A stretch of DNA of 5,257 bases, taken from Mycobacteriaceae bacterium (lineage in GTDB: Bacteria > Actinomycetota > Actinomycetes > Mycobacteriales > Mycobacteriaceae). Location: NCBI GenBank assembly GCA_013362555.1, contig JABFVX010000286.1, forward strand, positions 1-5,257. Reading direction: 5' to 3'. The position numbers and the translations under genes are program-made. This document shows, piece by piece, positions 1 to 5,257 of this stretch; position 1 is the first letter of the stretch; the number at the start of each line of letters is the position of its first letter. The notes under the pieces are model-generated. The model was not told the DNA's origin, ran no database searches, and worked only from the letters and a program-made list of their open reading frames with translations.

Positions 1-2817
1 CGGGGCCGTTCCCGGGGTGGGCGGCGCCGTCGGCGGCGGCGCGACCTGCGGGCCGGTGACGGTGGCGCCGCCCTGCTGCGGTTTCGCGTCGCCGCCGGGA
101 GCCGTTGCGGCGCTTGCCGTTTCCGGACCGAAGATCTGCGCGAGCGCCTGAGCGAACGTGGGCGCGTAGCCGAAGCTCGGGGTTGTCTGACCGGGCTGCC
201 GATAGCTCACCAGCACGCGCGCCAACTGCGGAAACGTGGCCGCGTTGGGACTGTTGCGCTCGGTGTACATCGGCTCCACGTACAGCACGCCGCCGTTGGC
301 GACCGGGAGGGTCAACAGGTTGCCGTAGTGAATGCGGCTCGAACCCTGGATTTGCGTTCGCTCCGTGGAGAATTGGGTGTTGGCGGTCATCAGGCTCTGG
401 GTCTGCTGCGGGCCCTGGGTCTGCGAGTCTGTCGGCAGCCTCAGCACGGAGAACTTCCCGTAGCAGTCCGGATCCGAGCACACGGACACATAGGCCGACA
501 GAAACTCCCGGTTGAATCCGACCATCGCACTGGTCAGGGCGAATTCCGGCTTGTTGTTGTTCTTGGGATTGCCCAGCAGCACATAGTACGGCGGCTGGTT
601 GAAGTTTCCGCCCGCCTCCACGGTCGGATCGGACGGCACCGACCAGAATGCGTTGCTCGTGAAAAACTCCTGCGGATTGTCGACATGGTATTTGGCGAGA
701 ATTTCCCGCTGCACCTTGAAAACATCCTCCGGATACCGGAAATGCGCGCGCAATTCCGAAGAAATTTCGCTTTCCGGCCGCACCACGTTCGGGAAGACGC
801 CCATCCACGTCTTCAGCACCGGGTCGTTCTGGTCCACCTGGTAGAGCTTCACGGTGCCGTCGTAGGCGTCCACGGTGGCCTTCACGGAGTTGCGGATGTA
901 CGAGAACTCCTTGCGCGGCAGCCGCCTGCCGGTGGTCTGGTCGATGCTGTCGGTCACCGAGTTCTGCAGCGAGCTGCGCTGCGCGTACGGGTAGTTGTCG
1001 AGGGTGGTGTACGCATCCACGATCCACGTGACGCGCCCGTTGATCACGGCGGGATACGTGTCGCCGTCCGTGGTCAGCCACGGGGCGACCCGGTGCACGC
1101 GGTCGCGCGGGTCGCGGTGGTACAGGATCTTCGAGTCCCCGCCGATGTAGCCCGAGAACAGGATGTTGCGCTCGGCGTACTTGACCGCGAAGGCCAGTCG
1201 GTTGAAGAAGTTCCCCAGCGACACTCCGCCTTGGCCGTTGTAGGTGAAACGCTTGCTGTCCAAGTCGTATTCGCGGTCAGCGGTAGATCCGCCCACGATG
1301 GCGTAGTCCGGGTTGGCTTTGGCGATCACCTCGCCGTAGTAGATCCGCGGCTGATCGACCTTGATGACCTGCTTGTCCTTGGGTGTGGCCAAGTCACTCG
1401 ACGTGAAGATCGGCAGGCCGCTGCCCGCCTCGGCGCTGCCGCCCGCCTGCGGCCCTTCGGCAGGACCCGCGGTGACGCGGTTGGCGGGCGCGGCGACGAA
1501 GCCGTCGCCGTGGGTATAGAACAGGTGCTGGTTGAACCAGCCGGTCTGCGGGCCGCTGAGGTTGCCGGGCGACAGCTCCCTGGCCGCGACGACGTAGTCC
1601 TGGGTCTGGTTGTTGATCGTGTACCGGTCGATGTCGAGCGACTGCGGGTAGCCGTAGAAGTTCTGCTTCTGCGTCAGCTGGGTAAAGGTGCGCGACAACA
1701 CATTCGGGTCGAGCAGTCGCGTGTTCGCGATGGTGGTGACGTCGGCGGGCACGTCCTTCGGGTTGGCCGTGCCGACACCCGCGTACGGCTCGTAGGTCAC
1801 CTTGTCGTTGGTGATGCCGTAGGCCTGCCGGGTGGCCGCGATATTGCGCTCGATGTAGGCGCGCTCCTTGTCCGCCGGATTCGGCCGCACCGAGAACTGC
1901 TCCACGACCAGCGGCCAGACCGCGCCGACCAGAATCGACGACACCACCAGCAGCACCGCGCCCATCGCGGGCACCCGCAAGTCGCGCAGCACGACGCCCG
2001 CGAAGAACGCCACCGCGCACACCACGGCGATGGCGAGCAGGATCATCTTGGCGGGCAGCACGGCATTGATGTCGGTGTAGCCCGCGCCGTCGAACGTCGG
2101 CGCCTTGCGCTGGCTCGACAGCAGCGAGTACCGGTCCAGCCAGTAGGCCACGGCCTTGAGCACCACGAACAGCCCGGCCAGCGTGGCCAGCTGGATGCGG
2201 GCGGGTCGGGTGAGCGTACCCTCCCGGCCGGACAGCCGCAGGCCGCCGAAGATGTACTGCGTCACCAAGTTCCCGAAGAAGGCGATGATCACCGCGACGA
2301 ACAGCCAGTTCAGCACCATGCGATAGAACGGCAGGTCGAAGGCGTAGAACGAGATGTCGATGTGGAACTGCGGGTCTTCGACGTTGAAGCTGCGCCCGTG
2401 CAGGAACAGCTGCACGGTGGTCCATGCGGACTGCGCGATGAGCCCGCAGATGAGCCCGAACACCGCCGGGATGCCGAGGCCGAACAGCTTCAGCCTGCTC
2501 ATCACCGTGGCGCGGTAGCGACCGATCGGGTCGTTGGGCCCGCCCATCGGAGCGAAGATCGGCCTGCTCCGGTAGGCCAGCAGCAGCCCGAGCCAGACGA
2601 TCAGCCCGACTACCAGACCGATCACGACGCCCAACACCAGCCGGGTGGTGAGCACCGTGGTGTACACGTTGCGGAAGCCGACTTCACCGAACCACAGCCA
2701 GTTGGTGTAGGTCCCGATCAACCGCGGGCCTATCAGCAGCAGCGCCGCGAGCACCAGCACGGTGGTCAGCAGCACGCGGCTTCGACGCGACAACGACGGT
2801 AGGCCTTGGGGCCGCAT
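1..2817 (-). CDS. UPF0182 family integral membrane protein (3' end missing)
   Basis: The minus-strand frame is open from an ATG at 2817 to the left edge, giving 939 codons without a stop. It closely resembles the UPF0182 family (COG1615, Pfam PF03699), whose Mycobacterium tuberculosis member is Rv3193c (about 990 residues), so roughly 50 C-terminal residues are missing. The basic N-terminus MRPQGLPSLSRRSR precedes seven hydrophobic segments at about residues 15-33, 54-80, 113-132, 167-187, 207-226, 257-277 and 283-304. From about residue 305 the protein is a large soluble, probably extracytoplasmic domain. Family-typical stretches include WLWFGEVGFRNVYTT (40-54), DPQFHIDISFYAFDLPFYR (149-167), GAGYTDINAVLPAK (244-257) and FYTHGDGFVAAPAN (434-447). 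The visible C-terminus is a Pro/Gly/Thr/Ala-rich tail, as in mycobacterial members. The molecular function of the family is not established. ATG 2817 is preferred because a GAAGAAGG Shine-Dalgarno precedes it by 5 nt; in-frame GTGs at 2832 and 2823 are alternatives. The family call is firm. Confidence 0.95.
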   Translation of the reverse strand, partial: MRPQGLPSLSRRSRVLLTTVLVLAALLLIGPRLIGTYTNWLWFGEVGFRNVYTTVLTTRLVLGVVIGLVVGLIVWLGLLLAYRSRPIFAPMGGPNDPIGRYRATVMSRLKLFGLGIPAVFGLICGLIAQSAWTTVQLFLHGRSFNVEDPQFHIDISFYAFDLPFYRMVLNWLFVAVIIAFFGNLVTQYIFGGLRLSGREGTLTRPARIQLATLAGLFVVLKAVAYWLDRYSLLSSQRKAPTFDGAGYTDINAVLPAKMILLAIAVVCAVAFFAGVVLRDLRVPAMGAVLLVVSSILVGAVWPLVVEQFSVRPNPADKERAYIERNIAATRQAYGITNDKVTYEPYAGVGTANPKDVPADVTTIANTRLLDPNVLSRTFTQLTQKQNFYGYPQSLDIDRYTINNQTQDYVVAARELSPGNLSGPQTGWFNQHLFYTHGDGFVAAPANRVTAGPAEGPQAGGSAEAGSGLPIFTSSDLATPKDKQVIKVDQPRIYYGEVIAKANPDYAIVGGSTADREYDLDSKRFTYNGQGGVSLGNFFNRLAFAVKYAERNILFSGYIGGDSKILYHRDPRDRVHRVAPWLTTDGDTYPAVINGRVTWIVDAYTTLDNYPYAQRSSLQNSVTDSIDQTTGRRLPRKEFSYIRNSVKATVDAYDGTVKLYQVDQNDPVLKTWMGVFPNVVRPESEISSELRAHFRYPEDVFKVQREILAKYHVDNPQEFFTSNAFWSVPSDPTVEAGGNFNQPPYYVLLGNPKNNNKPEFALTSAMVGFNREFLSAYVSVCSDPDCYGKFSVLRLPTDSQTQGPQQTQSLMTANTQFSTERTQIQGSSRIHYGNLLTLPVANGGVLYVEPMYTERNSPNAATFPQLARVLVSYRQPGQTTPSFGYAPTFAQALAQIFGPETASAATAPGGDAKPQQGGATVTGPQVAPPPTAPPTPGTAP

Positions 2818-2822
2818 AGCCA

Positions 2823-2830
2823 CCTTCTTC
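2823..2830 (-). promoter_or_regulatory. Ribosome binding site of the UPF0182 gene
   Basis: Read on the minus strand, GAAGAAGG lies 5 nt before the ATG at 2817, a good match to a Shine-Dalgarno sequence at a workable spacing. It favours this ATG over the in-frame GTG codons at 2832 and 2823, which overlap the purine-rich stretch itself and would lose it as a binding site. Confidence 0.6.
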
Positions 2831-2939
2831 ACTCCCAAGATCCGGCGACCTGGCGTCGCAGCGTGTCTGGTTTCGTCCCCACTGTAGGTCAACTCCACGA
2901 CCTCGGGCCCGTGACTCCCGGTTGCTGCGGGCGGATGGC

Positions 2940-2943
2940 AGGA
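2940..2943 (+). promoter_or_regulatory. Ribosome binding site of the PPA1309-like gene
   Basis: AGGA lies 7 nt before the GTG at 2951. The other in-frame candidate start, ATG at 2996, is preceded by GCTCGGCAGCAGC, which has no recognisable Shine-Dalgarno. The site therefore supports GTG 2951 as the start and a 194-residue product. Confidence 0.5.
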
Positions 2944-2950
2944 TGCGGTC

Positions 2951-3535
2951 GTGACCCTGGATCAGAATCCCCCTGAGCAGACGCTCGGCAGCAGCATGCG
3001 CGAGGTGGCCGAGTACGTCGACACTCAGGGCTGGGACCAGCCGCCGCAGATGTTCGCCTTGGTCACCACGTCGGACCTGGCGGCGGCCGAGCCGGGCCTG
3101 CTCGACCAGCTCGACAATGCGGAACTGACGCCGATAGCTCAGGACGCTTTCCCGGACGACATCGACAGCGACTCGCCGGCGCTCGAGGAGTTCCTGGCCA
3201 CCACCACGTGGCCGGAATCGGTCCGCGGGTGTGTGCTGGTGCAGCAGATCGTGGTGCTCCCCCCGGCCGCGGAGGACGACTTGGACGCGGCACTGGCGCC
3301 GTTGCTGGCCGACCGGGACGCGGCCGACCGCGCGGGCCGCGCCGCCGCCGAGTCACACCCGGGCCGCCGCGACGCCCGGCTGTTCACCGGAGTCCTCCGC
3401 GACGGCCCCTCCCTGAGCCTGCTGCAGTTGCGCCCCGACGACGACGACCCCTTCCCGGACCTGGACCTGCTCATCCACCCCGACCTCGCCCCGAACATCG
3501 TCGACGCACTCCGCCACACCCTCGACGCCGACTGA
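2951..3535 (+). CDS. PPA1309 family protein, function unknown
   Basis: A complete 194-residue ORF runs from GTG to TGA. The product is small, acidic, and has no signal peptide or membrane segment, so it is probably cytoplasmic. It resembles the actinobacterial family named after Propionibacterium acnes PPA1309, which has a solved structure but no assigned reaction. Family-like blocks are WDQPPQMFALVTTSDL (residues 28-43), LTPIAQDAFPDD, LEEFLATTTWPESVRGCVLV, the Pro-rich IVVLPPAAEDDL, HPGRRDARLFTGVLRDG, and the C-terminal PDLAPNIVDALRHTL. An Asp-rich run (LRPDDDDPFPDLD) lies near the C-terminus. No catalytic motif is recognisable. The gene is divergent from the UPF0182 gene across 133 bp; from general recollection, these two families are often neighbours in actinobacteria. 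It ends 11 nt before a strong hairpin and converges on the toxin gene. Residues 1-15 are the least certain part, because Met16 begins the conserved region. The family call is recalled from sequence resemblance, not from a search. Confidence 0.85.
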   Translation: MTLDQNPPEQTLGSSMREVAEYVDTQGWDQPPQMFALVTTSDLAAAEPGLLDQLDNAELTPIAQDAFPDDIDSDSPALEEFLATTTWPESVRGCVLVQQIVVLPPAAEDDLDAALAPLLADRDAADRAGRAAAESHPGRRDARLFTGVLRDGPSLSLLQLRPDDDDPFPDLDLLIHPDLAPNIVDALRHTLDAD

Positions 3536-3546
3536 CCCGAAAACCC

Positions 3547-3597
3547 TCCAGAACGACCCATGAGTTGCGTCAGGCGCAACTCATGGGTCGTTCTGGA
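3547..3597. terminator. Perfect 23-bp hairpin, probable bidirectional terminator
   Basis: Positions 3547-3569 and 3575-3597 are exact reverse complements (23 bp) around the 5-nt loop TCAGG. The core of each arm contains CCCATGAGTTGCG or its complement. The hairpin lies between convergent genes: it begins 11 nt after the stop codon of the plus-strand gene, and it contains the TGA (3583-3581) and last codons of the minus-strand toxin gene. The plus-strand exit is UUCUCAGG. The minus-strand exit is GGGUUUUC, a short U-run, so neither side has a classic long U-tract; this is common for actinobacterial terminators. A perfect stem of this length in coding-dense DNA is very unlikely by chance. The termination role is inferred from position and structure. 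Confidence 0.85.
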
Positions 3598-5257
3598 TTC
3601 TCAGGTACCTGAGGCGATGCGTGACAGCGGCGTAATGCGCCGGTGGATGGTTCCACGTCCGCCCCGACTGCGGGTCCCACCACACCGGGCCCGCGGCCTC
3701 TCGGGGAAAGACGACGACGAAGGCGTGCATCCCGTCGGGACCGCGCGTCCAGCCGTTCTGGTCGACCATTGCTCCGTACCGATTGGAATAACACCAGTCG
3801 ACGGACACCAGAGCCGCGGCGAGGGGGCCCTGCCTGTCGATTTCCTTGTGCAGCTCTTCGTATTTCTGGTTGAAGTGCGCGCGATGTGCGATGGCGCCCG
3901 GGGCAGGCGGCCGGTCCGCAACCTGCCACTCGCCGCGCAGCCACCGTGCTTGCCGGCTACGCCCGCGGCGCTCCCCCAGCTCCACCCACGGCGTGGTCAG
4001 TTCGCTTCGCACCTGCACGGGCGCTACCTGCGGGCGACCGTAGAAGCTCGACAATGCGGCCAGCGCGGAGTCCACGCAGTTGGTTGCACGCCCGGACGGC
4101 CGGTGGATGCCGTCCGGATTGACCAACTTATGGTAGATATGCCGGGAAGGATCCGCTCCCACCTCGTAGAAACCATCCGGCTGGAGCAGACTGCACGCCA
4201 GTGCGTCCTGTTGCCTTGGCAGCGGCGGCAGGTAACCCCCGCTGCCCGACGGCCATATTAGCGGCAGTGGCGCGGCGGGCTCAGGACCACTGAACGGTCC
4301 TGCGCGCGGCGGCAGTTCGACCGCAGCCGGGATCACAGTGCCGTCCGGCGCGAACAACAGCAGCGTTGCGGCCGCGGCGTCGACAGGGCTGACCGCGGGA
4401 ACCGGGCGAGTGGCGGCCGCTGCGATGTCGGTGATCGACCCGTGAGCGTTCGTCACCCAGACCGCCGCGGTCTGGCCGCGCTCGGTCCTCAGCACAGCCG
4501 TGACGCCGGGCGGTATCCGGCTGAGCAAGTCGTATGCCTCGCTCGCCCGTCCTAGAGCACGCTGGTAGCCGTCGAGGTCGCGCAGCTCCCGGACCACGAT
4601 CCGGCCGTACCGATCGTTGACTGCCTGTACGACCTGCCGGTCCGACAGACCGGTACCGGCTTGGTCCCGAATGCCGAAGGGACCGGCGGAGCCGCTGTGC
4701 GCAGGCGCGAGAGCTGTGCTGACAGCGTCGAGTTCAGCCAGCAGGGACCGGTGGTTCGCCCGCGCCTCATGGGGATAGGACGCGAGCCGCTGACCGAGGT
4801 CGACATCGGTCAGCAAGTTGATCCGCTTGTGCGCCAGCGTATTCACGTACGCGATCTGTTCCGACAACAGATCGTGTTCCGGGCTTCCCGGCGGCAGCGC
4901 CGCCAATTGTTCGGCCGCGGCGAGGCGGTCCGCGTGCACAGTGCCTGATTCGCCGAGGCGCGACACCCACGATTGCGGCCATCGCAGCGCGGAATCGGGA
5001 ACGCCGTGCTGCAACGCCGCCGGGTAGGGCAGCCCGGCCGACACGGCGGTGCGCGCCGCGTCCGCCGCGTCGATCGCGCCCCCGACAACGCCGCCGAGCG
5101 CACCGGTCCACGCGTTGTTCCAGAGGTCCGCGGCGAGCTTGTCGCGATCCTCGCCGAGTACGACACCCGTGCGGTTGTACTGGTATCCGGCGTCCACGAG
5201 CAGGCCGGCGCCCGCGCCCGCAGGCCCGCCTGCCAGCCCCGCCCCCACCCCGAGCGC
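3581..5257 (-). CDS. Polymorphic toxin with C-terminal Tox-PL domain (5' end missing)
   Basis: The minus-strand frame is open from the right edge to a TGA at 3583-3581, giving 558 codons. The GTG at 5248 reads as an internal valine and the frame continues upstream, so the N-terminus is outside the window. Counting that codon as residue 1, a glycine/alanine-rich hydrophobic stretch (1-18) and TGALGGVVGGAID (48-60) flank a short polar segment. A helical region follows (about 100-180), then an unrecognised part (about 200-310) and a Pro-rich linker (about 310-345). The C-terminal domain (about 350-555) looks like a papain-fold toxin of the glutamine-deamidase type (Tox-PL, Pfam PF15644). It contains RATNCVDSALAALSSFYGR with nucleophile candidate Cys391, GMHAFVVVFP with His508, and WWDPQSGRTW with Asp525. 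The His-Asp spacing of 17 resembles the deamidases OspI and Pasteurella toxin (15). Related actinobacterial proteins usually begin with a WXG100-like or CpnT-like domain and are exported by type VII secretion; that part is inferred here. No immunity gene follows. Confidence 0.8.
   Translation of the reverse strand, partial: ALGVGAGLAGGPAGAGAGLLVDAGYQYNRTGVVLGEDRDKLAADLWNNAWTGALGGVVGGAIDAADAARTAVSAGLPYPAALQHGVPDSALRWPQSWVSRLGESGTVHADRLAAAEQLAALPPGSPEHDLLSEQIAYVNTLAHKRINLLTDVDLGQRLASYPHEARANHRSLLAELDAVSTALAPAHSGSAGPFGIRDQAGTGLSDRQVVQAVNDRYGRIVVRELRDLDGYQRALGRASEAYDLLSRIPPGVTAVLRTERGQTAAVWVTNAHGSITDIAAAATRPVPAVSPVDAAAATLLLFAPDGTVIPAAVELPPRAGPFSGPEPAAPLPLIWPSGSGGYLPPLPRQQDALACSLLQPDGFYEVGADPSRHIYHKLVNPDGIHRPSGRATNCVDSALAALSSFYGRPQVAPVQVRSELTTPWVELGERRGRSRQARWLRGEWQVADRPPAPGAIAHRAHFNQKYEELHKEIDRQGPLAAALVSVDWCYSNRYGAMVDQNGWTRGPDGMHAFVVVFPREAAGPVWWDPQSGRTWNHPPAHYAAVTHRLRYLRIQNDP

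Larger units (their letters stand above)
2818..2950. promoter_or_regulatory. Divergent intergenic region, UPF0182 / PPA1309-like
   Basis: This 133-bp gap separates the start codons of two divergent genes, so it must carry the promoter of at least one of them unless transcription enters from outside. For the minus-strand gene there is a TTGACC (2892 to 2887) directly followed by TACAGT (2886 to 2881). TACAGT fits the loose actinobacterial -10 pattern TANNNT and would leave a leader of roughly 55-60 nt. TTGACC could instead be a -35, but the hexamer 17 bp downstream of it (CAGACA) is a poor -10. No convincing -35/-10 pair was seen for the plus-strand gene, and no clear operator dyad or riboswitch-like structure was found. 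Confidence 0.3.

Noticed and set aside
1394..2425. A 343-codon minus-strand frame overlapping the UPF0182 gene in another phase.
   Set aside because: It is an Arg/Ala/Gly-rich out-of-frame reading of the same DNA, with no domain-like features.
328..2802. An 824-codon open frame on the plus strand, rich in Arg, His, Gln, Val and Gly.
   Set aside because: It lies antisense to the UPF0182 gene, whose minus-strand frame is open over the whole interval and gives clear family motifs. The plus-strand product has the skewed composition expected of the mirror of a GC-biased gene and matches no family I know.
3139..3579. A 146-codon minus-strand frame downstream of the toxin, considered as a possible immunity gene.
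   Set aside because: It starts within the hairpin and is antisense to the conserved PPA1309-like gene. Its Ser/Arg-rich product looks like a frame shadow.
3108..4059. A 15-nt direct repeat, AGCTCGACAATGCGG, at 3108-3122 and 4045-4059.
   Set aside because: The copies lie inside two oppositely oriented coding sequences and encode unrelated residues, with no further flanking similarity. It is too short to argue for attachment sites or a recombination scar.
3560..4261. A 233-codon plus-strand frame opposite the toxin gene's 3' part.
   Set aside because: It begins inside the terminator hairpin, has no Shine-Dalgarno, and lies entirely antisense to the Tox-PL coding sequence. I considered it as an antisense immunity gene, but nothing supports translation.
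5246..5248. GTG at 5248 as the true start of the toxin gene.
   Set aside because: The frame remains open to the window edge with the same Gly/Ala-rich character, and toxins of this type normally carry an N-terminal secretion domain that is absent here. The gene is most likely cut by the window.

Overview
The window is very GC-rich with strong G/C third-position bias, so it most likely comes from an actinomycete. The gene content (a UPF0182 membrane protein, a PPA1309-like protein, and a toxin with a glutamine-deamidase-type tip) best fits Nocardia or a close relative in the Mycobacteriales. The genus is an inference from gene content; there is no rRNA or other direct marker.

Layout. (1) Positions 1-2817, minus strand: a UPF0182 protein with seven predicted membrane helices followed by a very large extracytoplasmic domain. 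It starts inside the window, and its last few tens of residues lie beyond the left edge. (2) Positions 2818-2950: a 133-bp intergenic region between two divergent genes, holding both ribosome binding sites and at best weak promoter matches. (3) Positions 2951-3535, plus strand: a complete small acidic soluble protein of the PPA1309 family. (4) Positions 3547-3597: a perfect 23-bp hairpin with a 5-nt loop, very likely a bidirectional terminator between convergent genes. The stop codon of the next gene sits inside it. (5) Positions 3581-5257, minus strand: the C-terminal 558 codons of a large toxin, running off the right edge. A glycine/alanine-rich segment is followed by helical and linker regions, then a C-terminal papain-fold (Tox-PL, glutamine deamidase type) domain with a Cys-His-Asp triad.

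How the parts relate. The UPF0182 and PPA1309-like genes are conserved actinobacterial genes of unknown function that share one upstream region and may be co-regulated. The toxin ends convergently against the PPA1309-like gene, so no immunity gene lies directly downstream of it. Its looser codon use and polymorphic-toxin architecture suggest accessory DNA next to conserved housekeeping genes. There are no tRNA, rRNA, CRISPR, transposase or integrase signals. The most interesting items are the toxin tip, the missing distal immunity gene, and the stop-codon-containing hairpin.
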